DNA of 47,545 nt from CAYUYV01 sp050331455. GTDB lineage: Bacteria; Pseudomonadota; Alphaproteobacteria; JAJFIK01. The stretch covers positions 1-47,545 of the forward strand of contig JBHJGV010000014.1 of the NCBI GenBank assembly GCA_050331455.1, read 5' to 3'. The position numbers and the translations under genes were made by a program. This document shows, piece by piece, positions 26,110 to 34,990 of this stretch (positions are counted from its first letter, which is position 1; every line of letters begins with the position of its first letter). Under the pieces are notes generated by a model, which saw only the letters and a list, made by a program, of their open reading frames with translations, was not told the DNA's origin and made no database searches.

Positions 26110-26760
26110 TTAAAGATCGAAAAGGCTGAGTTGCGTGTTGCCCTCCGCCTCCAGATGGTCGCGAATGAGCGTCTCCACCGCTGCGATCGCGCCCTCCAGG
26201 TCGCTCAACGCGCCGCCCCGGCCCCAGGTCAGCCGGCAATCCGCCCGCTGGACCGCCCCATCGTCCTTGACCTCGACCTGCCCTTCGAAGCCGGCCGCGG
26301 CGGCCGTTTCCGCGATCCGGGGGCCAAGGTCCTGCGCCAGGTCTGGCGCCAGGGTGATGGTAACCGTCGGCGCTTCCCGCACCCCTTGCAGGCCCTCGGC
26401 AATGAGGCCGGCCACATGGTCCGCCCCGTGCCGATCGACAAGGCCGGCGGTCAGGTGCCGGACGGTCTCGAACGCCAGTCGCGCGCCCTCGGCCCGCACC
26501 GCGTCCACCTCCCCCTGAAGCGTGGAGAGGATGTGCGCAAGGCCCGTCTTGACGATCTCCAGCGCCTCCGCCGTGGCCTGGGCCGCGGCACGGGTGGCCT
26601 CGGCTTCGGCGCTCGCCTGGCCCTCGGCAAAGCCCTGCGCCTTGGCCGCTTCCATCTCTTCCGGAGAGAACCGGGTCTTGGGGCGCGGCTGGCGCTCCCG
26701 CAGGATCTGGCCGTCCCGGCTGAACTCCGTGTCGAAGGTGAATTTGACAGCATCCTTCAT
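26110..26760 (-). CDS. fliH: Flagellar assembly protein FliH
   Basis: FliH is the stator of the FliI ATPase and anchors it to the C-ring through FliN. The 216-residue product begins with a basic/acidic leader (KFTFDTEFSRDGQIL). It has a long Ala/Glu-rich helix around residues 35-75 (GFAEGQASAEAEATRAAAQA), in place of the GxxxG repeats of many FliH proteins. A C-terminal domain with VTITLAPDLAQDL and CRLTWGRGGALSDLEGAI follows. The latter is typical of FliH/SctL C-termini. In Caulobacter the same position in the fliF operon is called flbE. Sequence conservation is low, so the call leans on synteny. Confidence 0.85.
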   Translation of the reverse strand: MKDAVKFTFDTEFSRDGQILRERQPRPKTRFSPEEMEAAKAQGFAEGQASAEAEATRAAAQATAEALEIVKTGLAHILSTLQGEVDAVRAEGARLAFETVRHLTAGLVDRHGADHVAGLIAEGLQGVREAPTVTITLAPDLAQDLGPRIAETAAAAGFEGQVEVKDDGAVQRADCRLTWGRGGALSDLEGAIAAVETLIRDHLEAEGNTQLSLFDL

Positions 26761-26783
26761 GGTGCAGCTCGTCCCGTTACGGA

Positions 26784-27824
26784 TCAGTAGATAAGTTCAT
26801 CGTCGCCGCCGGATTCGGCGATCATGATTTCGCCCTTGGCGGCGAGGTCCTTGGCGAGGTTGACCATCTGGGTCTGGGCCTCGTCCACGTCCTTGAGGCG
26901 CACCGGGCCCATGGCCTCCATGTCTTCGCGCAGAATCTTTCCGGCGCGTTCGGACATGTTGGAAAAGAACAGGTCACGAAGCTGGTCCGAGGCGCCCTTG
27001 AGGCCAAGGGCCAGTTTGTCCTTTTCCACACTGCGCAAAAGCGTCTGAATGCTGCCTGGGTCGAGCTTGTTGAGGTCCTCGAACGTGAACATGAGGGCCT
27101 TGATGCGCTCGGCCGCGTCCCGGGAGCGCTCCTCCAGAGAGGTGAGGAAACGCGCCTCGGTCTGGCGGTCGAAATTGTTGAAGATCTCGGCCATCATTTC
27201 GTGGGCGTCGCGTTTCTGGGTGCGCGCCAGGTTGGACATGAACTCGACCCGAAGGGTGCTTTCGATCTTGTCCAGAATATCCTTCTGAACGGATTCCATC
27301 CGCAGCATGCGCATGACAACCTCCAGACCGAAATCCTCCGGCAGGGCGCCCAGCACCCGGGCTGCGTGGTCGGATTTGATCTTGGACAGGACGACTGCGA
27401 CCGTCTGGGGATATTCGTTCTTCAGATAGTTGGCGAGGATCGCTTCGTTCACATTGGCCAGCTTGTCCCACATGGTGCGACCCGCCGGACCGCGGATCTC
27501 TTCCATGACCGCCCCGACCTTCTCGTCGGGCAGGAAACGTTTCAACAGCCGTTCGGTCGCCTCGAAGGAGCCCATCAGGGCCCCCGTGCTCGACATTTTG
27601 CCGACGAAATCGACCAGGAGCTGTTCCACCACCGTTGAACTGATGGTGCCCAGATGGGACATGACCTGGGAGATTTCCTTCACCTCATCTTCATCCAGCA
27701 TGTCCCACAGGGGGGCGCCGTGCTCCTCGCCGAGGGACAGCAGCAGCACCGCCGCTCGTTCCGGGCCGGTCAGCTTACGGATGTCTTCGATCAGGGCCGG
27801 TGAGTTTTTCGCGGGGCGGGCCAT
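26784..27824 (-). CDS. fliG: Flagellar motor switch protein FliG
   Basis: FliG couples the MS-ring (FliF) to torque generation. The 346-residue product has the standard three-part layout. The N-terminal FliF-binding domain contains LTGPERAAVLLLSLGEEHGA. The middle domain contains GPAGRTMWDKLANVNEAILA and the EHPQ-type motif as NEYPQTVAVVLSKI. The C-terminal torque domain has MFTFEDLNKLDPGSIQTLLR and the charged surface helix around SERAGKILREDMEAMGPVRL. It lies 12 bp downstream of fliF. Confidence 0.96.
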   Translation of the reverse strand: MARPAKNSPALIEDIRKLTGPERAAVLLLSLGEEHGAPLWDMLDEDEVKEISQVMSHLGTISSTVVEQLLVDFVGKMSSTGALMGSFEATERLLKRFLPDEKVGAVMEEIRGPAGRTMWDKLANVNEAILANYLKNEYPQTVAVVLSKIKSDHAARVLGALPEDFGLEVVMRMLRMESVQKDILDKIESTLRVEFMSNLARTQKRDAHEMMAEIFNNFDRQTEARFLTSLEERSRDAAERIKALMFTFEDLNKLDPGSIQTLLRSVEKDKLALGLKGASDQLRDLFFSNMSERAGKILREDMEAMGPVRLKDVDEAQTQMVNLAKDLAAKGEIMIAESGGDDELIY

Positions 27825-27835
27825 GGTTCATCACC

Positions 27836-29521
27836 TCACGGCGTTTCGTGCAGCCAACTGCGCAGGATGGACATGGATTCTTCCGGGTGCGCCGAGATGA
27901 TCTCCCCCACTTTCTTTACGGAGGATTCCTTCACCTGGCCCTGGATCTGAGCGATGTCGATGGCTTTGGCAATATCCGAATTGCCGTCGCCGTCCCCGCT
28001 GCCCGTCTCCGCGAGGGCAGTACCCGTCGCATCGCCCGTCGCCGCCGGAAGGGCTGGGGTGTCCGGGCCGGGCAGCTGGGGCACACCGGCGATGCCGTCG
28101 GCGCCCGCAAGGGCGGCGGCGGGATCGGCGAAGACCTGTCCCCGCGGCGTCATCAGGCGCTTGATCAGCGGTTGGAGCGCGAGGAGAAAAATCAGGGCCA
28201 GGATCACGAGGGCGACCGATTCGATGATCCGGTTGATGTCCAGATCAGCCATCAGGCCGGCGTCCTCTTCCGGCACGTCCCGGATTTCGGGTTGGGCGAA
28301 GCGAGTGGAGATCACGCGGATCTGGTCGCCGCGATCCTCGTCGAAGCCGACGGCGGCGCGCACCAGGTCTTCGATGTTCTTGAGTTCCTGGTCGGAGCGG
28401 GCCGTGAAAGTGACGGTGCCGTCCGGCGCCACGCTGCGGGCCTCGTTGACGAGGACGGCGACGCTCAGGCGCTCCAGGCGGCCGGCCTCCTGGACTTCCG
28501 TGCGCTTGGTCAGGGAATTCTCGAAATTCGTGGTCTCTTCGATGCGGTTTTCCTGGCTCGAGGAGCGGTTGGCGTCGCTGTCCTGGCCCCCGTCGGGCAG
28601 ATTGTTGCGGACGGTGATCGTGCGGTCGCCTTCCCGGTCGTCCGTGCTGGCCGATTGCTCCACGGTCCGTGTCGAGACGGTCACCTGGCGTTCCGGGTCG
28701 AAGCTGCGGGTCTCCTCGACAACCCGGTTGTAACTCATGTCGGCCGTCACTCGCACCCGTGCATTGGTCGGTCCGACAATCCGTGTCAGGATCTCCTGGG
28801 CCTCATTTTGAAGGCGGCGTTCCAGTCCCAGGCGGCGCTCGTCGAGGCTTCCGGCAATGGCATCCGGGCCGTCCCCCTGGCCGCTGGCCAGAACATTGCC
28901 CTGTTCGTCGATCACCGAGACCCGCTGTGGTGTGAGGCCCTCGACGGCCGAGGCCACGAGAAACTGGATCCCCCGCACCTGGTTGCGAGTCAGGCTGCCG
29001 TGGGTTGTCTCGAGCTGGATCGAGGCAGTGGCGGGCTTTGTTTCCCGTGCGAACAATTCCCGCTTGGGCAGGTTGAGGAAGACGCGCGCGCCGCGCACGC
29101 TGCCCAGCGCGCCGATGGTGCGGGCAAGCTCCCCTTCCAGGGCCCGGACATAATTAACGTTCTGAAGAAAGCTCGTGGTGCCGAGGGCGCTTTGGCTGTC
29201 CAGCAATTCATAGCCCACGATGCCGCGGGCGGGCAGGCCCTCGCTGGCAAAGGCCATACGCAGATCGAGCACCTGATCGCTTGGCACAAGGATCGTCGTC
29301 CCGTTGTGCCGCTGTTCATAGGCGACGTCTCGTCCGCGCAGGTCTTCGGTGATCCGCGCCGCATCCCGCAGGTCGAGATCCGTGAACAGGACCGTCATGT
29401 CCTTGTCGGCGAGCCGGATCATGGCCGCTGTCAGCGCGCCCCCGAGCAGACTTAAGATTGCGATCCCAGCCACCAGCCGGGTCGTCCCGATCGAACGGAG
29501 AAACTCCGATATCGCGTTCAC
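27836..29521 (-). CDS. fliF: Flagellar MS-ring protein FliF
   Basis: FliF builds the MS ring, the base on which the flagellum assembles. I choose the GTG at 29521 (reads M-NAISEFLRSIGTTRL, preceded by GGGGGG) because it aligns with the usual MNA start of alphaproteobacterial FliF. An ATG at 29557 and a GTG at 29584 are also in frame. The 561-residue protein has membrane helices near both ends (LVAGIAILSLLGGALTAAMI and VALVILALIFLLALQPLI), and the YscJ-type ring domain has EGLPARGIVGYELLD. The last ~40 residues (KVGEIISAHPEESMSILRSW, then LHE) match the FliG-binding tail. It is the first gene of the long operon. Confidence 0.95.
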   Translation of the reverse strand: MNAISEFLRSIGTTRLVAGIAILSLLGGALTAAMIRLADKDMTVLFTDLDLRDAARITEDLRGRDVAYEQRHNGTTILVPSDQVLDLRMAFASEGLPARGIVGYELLDSQSALGTTSFLQNVNYVRALEGELARTIGALGSVRGARVFLNLPKRELFARETKPATASIQLETTHGSLTRNQVRGIQFLVASAVEGLTPQRVSVIDEQGNVLASGQGDGPDAIAGSLDERRLGLERRLQNEAQEILTRIVGPTNARVRVTADMSYNRVVEETRSFDPERQVTVSTRTVEQSASTDDREGDRTITVRNNLPDGGQDSDANRSSSQENRIEETTNFENSLTKRTEVQEAGRLERLSVAVLVNEARSVAPDGTVTFTARSDQELKNIEDLVRAAVGFDEDRGDQIRVISTRFAQPEIRDVPEEDAGLMADLDINRIIESVALVILALIFLLALQPLIKRLMTPRGQVFADPAAALAGADGIAGVPQLPGPDTPALPAATGDATGTALAETGSGDGDGNSDIAKAIDIAQIQGQVKESSVKKVGEIISAHPEESMSILRSWLHETP

Positions 29522-29602
29522 GCCAACCCCCCATGATCCCCCCGCCGGCTGGGCCATCCCCCTCGGGCCCGCCTCCAGCGGCACCCCGCCGGTCCCGATG
29601 CG

Positions 29603-29646
29603 CCGGCTGGGCCCCGGCTGGGCCCCGGCTGGGCCCCGACTGGGCT
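29603..29646. repeat. Tandem 11-bp repeat, four copies
   Basis: CCGGCTGGGCC is repeated three times exactly (29603-29635), and a fourth copy (CCGACTGGGCT) has two changes. The array lies in the untranslated region just upstream of fliF. Confidence 0.9.
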
Positions 29647-29670
29647 AGGCAAAAAGTGCCCTGGGTGTCG

Positions 29671-29685
29671 TAAAGATGGAGTTAG
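29671..29685. promoter_or_regulatory. Weak CtrA-box candidate upstream of fliF
   Basis: TAAA-GATGGAG-TTAG fits TTAA-N7-TTAA with two mismatches, about 150 bp before the fliF start. CtrA controls the fliF operon in Caulobacter, which is why it is noted. On sequence alone it is weak. Confidence 0.3.
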
Positions 29686-29803
29686 CCTTGGGGCTCACGC
29701 AGAGCCGGATACCGCGAGGGCGGTGCGCGAGGGCGGCGGAAAGGGCAGGGGCCCGTGCGGGCATGGCGCCGTGAGTCCCTGGCCCCATGCCCGTTTGTTA
29801 CGG

Positions 29804-30088
29804 TCAAGCCGTGACCGGATTGCGGTATTGTTGGATGCGTGTCGTGCGAAGTCCCGGCAGACCGTGTCGGTCGATGGCGTCCTCCCAGGCGCCGAACTCC
29901 TCCCGTGTCAGGGCATATCGCGTGCACGCCTCATCCAATGTCAAAAGTCCTCCCCGTACGGCAAGAACCACCTGGGCCTTGCGTTTGATGACCCAGCGCT
30001 TGGTGTCGGGCGGCGGAAGATCGGCGGCCGTCAGTGGGCTGCCGTCCGGCCCGATAATGATGTTGACCCGTTTTCCTACCTCCGCCAT
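29804..30088 (-). CDS. sciP: CtrA inhibitory protein SciP (DUF1153)
   Basis: SciP is a small helix-turn-helix protein that blocks CtrA from activating its promoters at the onset of the cell cycle. The 94-residue product matches the DUF1153 pattern: GPDGSPLTAADLPPPDTKRW, then VIKRKAQVVLAVRGGLLTLDE, and ALTREEFGAWEDAIDRHG. It ends GLRTTRIQQYR. Length and ends agree with Caulobacter SciP (about 90 residues). It sits directly upstream of fliF in the same direction, with 282 bp between. A CtrA-box-like site lies 51-65 bp before its start. Confidence 0.94.
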   Translation of the reverse strand: MAEVGKRVNIIIGPDGSPLTAADLPPPDTKRWVIKRKAQVVLAVRGGLLTLDEACTRYALTREEFGAWEDAIDRHGLPGLRTTRIQQYRNPVTA

Positions 30089-30138
30089 TGTCTACTCCCC
30101 TGCGAGATCCCCCTTATCTTCACGCTAGACTGTCCCGC

Positions 30139-30153
30139 TTAAAGAACGCATAA
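30139..30153. promoter_or_regulatory. CtrA box upstream of sciP
   Basis: TTAA-AGAACGC-ATAA matches the full CtrA box TTAA-N7-TTAA with one mismatch. It lies 51-65 bp upstream of the sciP start codon, a normal position for activation. In Caulobacter CtrA activates sciP. Confidence 0.55.
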
Positions 30154-30277
30154 GTAAATTGGTAACCCTCACATTAGGGATAACATGAGATGACTGCCGT
30201 GGCGCCCGGCGTTCACAAGGCAGCCGGGTGCGCATCAACCCCATACGCACCAGGCTACCAGCGCACTTGACCAAAAA

Positions 30278-31606
30278 TTATCGCTTGATCCGGATCATTT
30301 CCTCCAGCATCTGGTCGGCCGTGGTGATGATCTTTGTAGATGCGGAATAGGCCCTCTGGGTCGTGATCAGTTTGGTGAACTCCTCCGCCAGGTCGACCGT
30401 GGAACTTTCCAGGGACTGGGCGGCCATGGCGCCGGCACCCCCTGTATTGGCTTCAAGCAGGGTCCCATCGCCGGAAATATCCGTTGCGATATAGGCGTTG
30501 CCGTTGGCGGCGCTCAGCCCGTTCGGGTTCTGAAAATTGGCGATGGGCAGTTTGAACACGGGCTGCTGCACCCCGTTGTCGAACAAGGCCGTCACGACGC
30601 CGTTTTCATCCACCCGAACGCCGGTGATGCCGCCGAACAGGGCGCCGTCCACGCCGCTCGAGATCAGTGTGGTGTCACTGTCGAACTGGGTGATGCCGTT
30701 CGCCTGGCCCAGGGTTCCAAAATTGAGCGAAATGGTCTGTGGCTGGAGGCCCGTTGTGGCGTTGTCCCAGGGGATCTCAAAGTCCGCCGTGCCGTCTTGG
30801 CCCGCTGTGGTGACCGACGTGGTGGTGCCGGAGATGAGGTTGGTGCTCGTAACGCTGAGCGGCGTTCCGAATTCGTCGAAAACAACCGTTCCCGTCGTAA
30901 ACGGATTGGTGTCGGGGTCGAGATTGGCGGCAACATCGGCCGGGTTCTGCGGATCGTAGCTCACCTGGAAGTCCCATGTATTCGCGGCTGTTTTGGTCAT
31001 GGCGAGGCGGATCGGCTGAGCCCCCCCTTGCGTATCGAAGACTTCGAGTGTGCGTTCGAACGTGCCGCCAATGGGATCGCTCGCCCGGAGATTGGCGCGC
31101 AAGTTCATTTCGGTGGTGGCGGACGCCGTGCCGGTGAGCTGGTTCAGGTTAATGGGCTGGATCGTGTTGCGATTGGCGGGCAGATTGCCTGCATCGTCCA
31201 GGCGCCAGCCCTGCAGGTAGTAGCCGGCCGGGTTCCGCAAGAACCCTTCCGCATCCTGGGTGAAGGAGCCCGCGCGGGTATACAGAAGATCGGTCTGGTC
31301 CGGATTGGTCGTGGTTTCTTCCGTTACCACGAAAAAGCCGTTGCCGGAAATGGCGAGATCCGTGGCACTTTCCGCAGGCTGCAAAAGGCCCTGCCGGCTG
31401 TTCAACTGCTGCGCCGTACCCCGCACACCGCCGGCGGAGAAACTGCCAGCATCGGTTTCCGAGGACAGGATTGTCGAGAACTGGGTGTCGCTGGCCTTGT
31501 AACCCGTGGTATTGACGTTGGAAATATTGTTGGAAATCACACTGAGGGCGTTGCTGTTCGCATTCAGTCCGGATACACCGGTAAACAGGGCACCATACAG
31601 ACTCAT
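30278..31606 (-). CDS. flgE: Flagellar hook protein FlgE
   Basis: FlgE is the hook subunit. The 442-residue product starts MSLYGALFTGVSGLNANSNA, typical of rod/hook/HAP proteins. It has NISNVNTTGYKASDTQFSTI and then the FlgE-type DLAISGNGFFVV. Near the C-terminus ESSTVDLAEEFTKLITTQRA is followed by YSASTKIITTADQMLEEMI. The middle domain, which is surface exposed and variable, covers about residues 130-370. It is the last gene of fliK-flgD-flgE. Confidence 0.96.
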   Translation of the reverse strand: MSLYGALFTGVSGLNANSNALSVISNNISNVNTTGYKASDTQFSTILSSETDAGSFSAGGVRGTAQQLNSRQGLLQPAESATDLAISGNGFFVVTEETTTNPDQTDLLYTRAGSFTQDAEGFLRNPAGYYLQGWRLDDAGNLPANRNTIQPINLNQLTGTASATTEMNLRANLRASDPIGGTFERTLEVFDTQGGAQPIRLAMTKTAANTWDFQVSYDPQNPADVAANLDPDTNPFTTGTVVFDEFGTPLSVTSTNLISGTTTSVTTAGQDGTADFEIPWDNATTGLQPQTISLNFGTLGQANGITQFDSDTTLISSGVDGALFGGITGVRVDENGVVTALFDNGVQQPVFKLPIANFQNPNGLSAANGNAYIATDISGDGTLLEANTGGAGAMAAQSLESSTVDLAEEFTKLITTQRAYSASTKIITTADQMLEEMIRIKR

Positions 31607-31685
31607 ATCACGTCTCCGTTCGGAAAATCCGGATGCTGCTGTTATCGCTTGGCATCCGCACGGACATCAATCGGGATCGGTTCGG

Positions 31686-32345
31686 TCAGGCTGCGGTGGC
31701 GACCTCCCGGACCTTGGAGACGGGTACGGATACTCCGTTGACCGTCAGGGAGGGGTCGGCCCCCGTGAAATCGACGGCACTGACCGTGCCGCGGATCGTG
31801 GTTTCTGCAATGACGGAATTGCCGGCGGCATCACGGGCATTCACCTGCAGGGCATAAAGCCCTTTCGGCACGGGATTGCCGGCATTGTCCCGTCCGTCCC
31901 AGGTGAAGGACTGGTCGCCCCGCCCGGTGCCGCCTTCGGCCTTGAAGACCGGAACATTGTTCTCGTCCACCACCGTGAGATCCACCTGCGCCGCCGTGGC
32001 GCTGAGGTCGTAATGCCAGGTGGCGCCGTCATCGTCGAGGCGGGCGGTGCTACCGTCAGCCACCACGTCCTGGCCCAGATAGGACACGGCGCTGCCCGCC
32101 CGGGCTGCTTCATTGAGGCTGATCAGCAGCTCCAGGTTTTCGTTCGTCGCGATGCCCTGTTCAACCTCCGTAAACTGAACGAGCTGGTCCGTGAACTCGT
32201 TCGTGTCCAGGGGTTCAAGCGGGTCCTGGTTCTGCAACTGGGTCGTCAACAGGCTGAGAAACGTATCGAAGTTGTCGGCGAGGCTCTTGGATGCGGCGGC
32301 GCTGCCCGTTGTGCCGTTGAGAGTGGAAGCGGTGCTGATATCCAT
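31686..32345 (-). CDS. flgD: Hook assembly (cap) protein FlgD
   Basis: FlgD caps the growing hook and is lost on completion. The 219-residue protein has the N-terminal SLADNFDTFLSLLTTQLQNQ, then DPLEPLDTNEFTDQLVQFTE and VEQGIATNENL, the signature of FlgD. It has the FlgD Ig-like/tudor domain (FTWDGRDNAGNPVPKGLYAL). It lies 33 bp after fliK and 79 bp before flgE, so all three probably share the sigma-54 promoter in front of fliK. Confidence 0.95.
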   Translation of the reverse strand: MDISTASTLNGTTGSAAASKSLADNFDTFLSLLTTQLQNQDPLEPLDTNEFTDQLVQFTEVEQGIATNENLELLISLNEAARAGSAVSYLGQDVVADGSTARLDDDGATWHYDLSATAAQVDLTVVDENNVPVFKAEGGTGRGDQSFTWDGRDNAGNPVPKGLYALQVNARDAAGNSVIAETTIRGTVSAVDFTGADPSLTVNGVSVPVSKVREVATAA

Positions 32346-32378
32346 GGCTGTGGTCCTTCTCGGTATAAAAGTCGGGTG

Positions 32379-34742
32379 TCAGATCTCGACATTGACGCCG
32401 CGCCGCACGGTGATACGCAGGCCGTGCAAGTCTTCTTGCGGGGCACCGTCGCTCCGCACTGGCTCATCGGGTGTGTCCGCCGCCGGTGGTCCGTGCCCGC
32501 CGGATTGACCATGCTGCCCCTGGCGAGTCTCACGGCCCTGGGCGTCCCCCTGGCCCGCATCGGGCCGGTCGTCGTCCTGGCGCAAGGAGAAACTCAAGGA
32601 GCCGCTGTCCGTTTTCAGGCCCGCATCGTTCAGGGCACGGTCGAGCAGCCGCGCATCGGCCCGCAAAAGGTCGAGGGCATCGGCCCGATCGACGGACAGG
32701 GAGGCCTGAACCTGCCCATCCGCGGTGATCTCCATACGGATGTCGATACGGCCGAGTTCCGGCGGATCGAGCCGCAACTCGAAGCGGTTGACCCCCGCCG
32801 CACCGTGGCGCGCCATCTGCACCGCGATGTCTTCGGCCATGCGTCCGGCGTGCACCTGCGGCTGCTGCCCGCCCGGCACCGCCGTTTGGGGCGCTGGGCC
32901 GCCGGAGCGTATCGGTGGGGGCGCCAGATCGCCCGGGCTCGGTGCAGCCGAACTCACGGCCGATCCATCCGGCGTAAAGGCGGGCCCCGAGACCGCCCGG
33001 GAGAGAGCTTGCCCCGCCAGATCCGTGATGGCCGGTCCAGGGTCGGCCTGTGATCCGTCAGCGGATTGTATTTGTGATCCCTGCGCGGCCTGGGCCGTGG
33101 GTTTTGGATCGGCGCCGCTGGCGGCCGGCGTGCCTGTGCCCTCGCCTTTCTTCGCAGCGCGGGCCGCATCACCCGGCGTTGCCTTCTTGCTGCGTGCCGG
33201 TGTCACGCGGTCCGTCGGCGCGGTCTGCCCTGGCATGGCCCCAGGATTAAGGCCGCCCCGTAATCCATCCGCGGGCGATGATGCTGGATGTCCGCCGGCC
33301 CTATCGGAGCGTGCGGCGACAACACTGGATGCAGACGGATCAACCTTGCCGGCGACGGTGTTTGCCCCGTCGCCGCTCTGACTCTCCGCGGGAGAGGCCG
33401 TGCGCGCGGATATTTGCCCTGGTCCGGCGTCAGACCCCGAAGACCGTCCCGGTCCGGACGCGGACACCGGTCCGGACGCGGACGCCGGTCCGGACGCGGA
33501 CACCGGTCCCGGCCCGGGCACCGGTCCCGGCCCGGGCACCGGTCCAGACCCGGATATCGGCCGGGCCGCGGGCGTTGCCCCGACGTCTGATGGCACCGGC
33601 TGAGGCCTAGGGGCTTGCCCGGCCGCGGGGCCGAAGGGGATTTGCTCAGGAGAGGGCGCCATGGCATCCGTAGACGGAGCAGCGACTTCGAACGTGGTTG
33701 ATGGCCCGATCGCCGACTCACCGTCATGGATCAGGGGGCTGGCATGGCCATGGGGACCGGTCTCGCCAAGCCCGCTCGAGCCTGGGGATTGCGGGAGATC
33801 CGGGTTTTTCCCGGACGCGTTTGCCGTGCCGGTGACGGGCTCGACGGTGACCGCGGCCTGTCCATCCGAGCGCTCGCGGTCACGCGCGGTGCGGCCCTGC
33901 TGTTGGTCCCCAGCCGATGGTTTCTCCGTCGCCGTTTCAGGAGTGCTTGCAAGTCCTGGGGTCGTCCGCTCCGGTGCGGAATCGGTGTTCGCCGCCGCGT
34001 CGCCCGCTTCTGGCACCCGGGCCCCTTGGCGCTTCGCCAATCCGGATGTGCGGGGATCATTGGCTTGCGCACCCCCCGGTGTGGACCGCGCACCCTCCTT
34101 GAAAGGATGGTTTGACGCATCCGTCGTGTGTTTCCGTGTGGCCCGCGACACGGATCCATCGCGGCCTTCGACGGAAAGCAGATGCTCCGCTTCCTGCGCT
34201 TGGGCCTTTCCGATGGCCCCGCCGATCGTCGCTTCAGGGGCAGGCGTGTCGATCCCGCCCGGAGCATTCGCCCGTTGGGAACCGGATTCAACGCTCTCGG
34301 CATCGGGTCTTGGCTTGGCGGACAGACCCTTTCCGCGTCCTTCGTGCAGGGGCATTTTCGCCGCAGCGGGCGCGGTCGGCGGGCCCTCCGCCTGTGCCTT
34401 GCCGGCAGGGCCATTGTCCCCGGCCTGCCCGGAGAAAGAGCGGTCCCCGCCAGGGACCGGCTTGCCGGCACCGCCGGTGGCCTCCTTGGAGGCTGCCAGG
34501 GTCTGCTGGAAGGATGGGGCGGGCGATCCAGCGATGGGCGCGCCCGATTGGTGTGCGGACCTGGTCGCGCCGGTCGCGCCCGGGGTCATCTTTCCATTCG
34601 TATGAAGATTGGCTTTGGTCGGGTCTGCAAAAGGCTTGACCCCGTGGCCAGAACGCACGGTGCCCGCCTTGGCAAGGGTGCCCTCTTTCGCGGACCGTCC
34701 GGGAATCGCCAAAAGATCCTGTGCTGAAGAAAGCCCGTTCAT
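32379..34742 (-). CDS. fliK: Flagellar hook-length control protein FliK
   Basis: FliK measures hook length and switches export specificity. The 787-residue product is long for the family. Nearly 600 residues are low-complexity Pro/Ala/Gly/Ser with no stable fold. The C-terminal ~130 hold the Flg_hook domain: HGAAGVNRFELRLDPPELGR and IDIRMEITADGQVQASLSVD, and a SLSFSLRQDD end. I set the start at ATG 34742. In-frame TTG 34790 and ATG 34769 lie at or above the transcription start predicted from the sigma-54 promoter at 34786-34802. The reading frame contains an 18-bp tandem repeat. Confidence 0.9.
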   Translation of the reverse strand: MNGLSSAQDLLAIPGRSAKEGTLAKAGTVRSGHGVKPFADPTKANLHTNGKMTPGATGATRSAHQSGAPIAGSPAPSFQQTLAASKEATGGAGKPVPGGDRSFSGQAGDNGPAGKAQAEGPPTAPAAAKMPLHEGRGKGLSAKPRPDAESVESGSQRANAPGGIDTPAPEATIGGAIGKAQAQEAEHLLSVEGRDGSVSRATRKHTTDASNHPFKEGARSTPGGAQANDPRTSGLAKRQGARVPEAGDAAANTDSAPERTTPGLASTPETATEKPSAGDQQQGRTARDRERSDGQAAVTVEPVTGTANASGKNPDLPQSPGSSGLGETGPHGHASPLIHDGESAIGPSTTFEVAAPSTDAMAPSPEQIPFGPAAGQAPRPQPVPSDVGATPAARPISGSGPVPGPGPVPGPGPVSASGPASASGPVSASGPGRSSGSDAGPGQISARTASPAESQSGDGANTVAGKVDPSASSVVAARSDRAGGHPASSPADGLRGGLNPGAMPGQTAPTDRVTPARSKKATPGDAARAAKKGEGTGTPAASGADPKPTAQAAQGSQIQSADGSQADPGPAITDLAGQALSRAVSGPAFTPDGSAVSSAAPSPGDLAPPPIRSGGPAPQTAVPGGQQPQVHAGRMAEDIAVQMARHGAAGVNRFELRLDPPELGRIDIRMEITADGQVQASLSVDRADALDLLRADARLLDRALNDAGLKTDSGSLSFSLRQDDDRPDAGQGDAQGRETRQGQHGQSGGHGPPAADTPDEPVRSDGAPQEDLHGLRITVRRGVNVEI
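33451..33558. repeat. 18-bp tandem repeat inside fliK, six copies
   Basis: The unit GGTCCGGACGCGGACACC is followed by five more copies in phase, three of one subtype and two of another (GGTCCCGGCCCGGGCACC), then a degenerate sixth. On the minus strand the copies encode runs of SGPVSA and GPVPGP, i.e. six residues per unit. Copy-number change would alter FliK length without shifting frame. Confidence 0.92.
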
Positions 34743-34785
34743 GCCGCGGTTCGTCCTGTCCCAATGCATCGCCAGGGCTTCCGGG

Positions 34786-34802
34786 AGCAAGGGCGGGGCC
34801 AG
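34786..34802 (-). promoter_or_regulatory. Sigma-54 promoter for fliK-flgD-flgE
   Basis: On the minus strand, CTGGCCCCGCCCTTGCT matches YTGGCACGRNNNTTGCW at 15 of 17 positions, with exact GG/GC spacing. The predicted start is about 12 bp downstream, near 34775, giving a ~33-nt leader to ATG 34742. It is nearly identical to the flgK promoter on the opposite strand. Confidence 0.75.
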
Positions 34803-34990
34803 CGGCCGGGCCCGCGCCCGATCAACCGGATTTCCTGGGTTTGGGGGCCGGAAGCCGTGGCGGCGGGCGGCAAATTTTGGGCGTCAGTCGGCTTGTGCGG
34901 GAAGAAACTGCCCGGCAGGCTTCGCCCGAGCCACTATCAACGGCCTTAAGGGAGCCTGTCCGATTGGCCGGAGAAATTGCGCCGGGCGGT

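Noticed and set aside
29603..29646. CRISPR-like array
   Set aside because: The units are contiguous 11-bp tandem repeats with no spacers; the same applies to the array at 33451-33558.
29651..29665. Sigma-54-like GGGCACTTTTTGC upstream of fliF (minus strand)
   Set aside because: The GG and GC dinucleotides are only 10-11 bases apart instead of 12, which sigma-54 does not tolerate.
34878..34893. Second sigma-54-like match facing fliK
   Set aside because: It has CG in place of the invariant GG at -24, and the site at 34786-34802 is far better.
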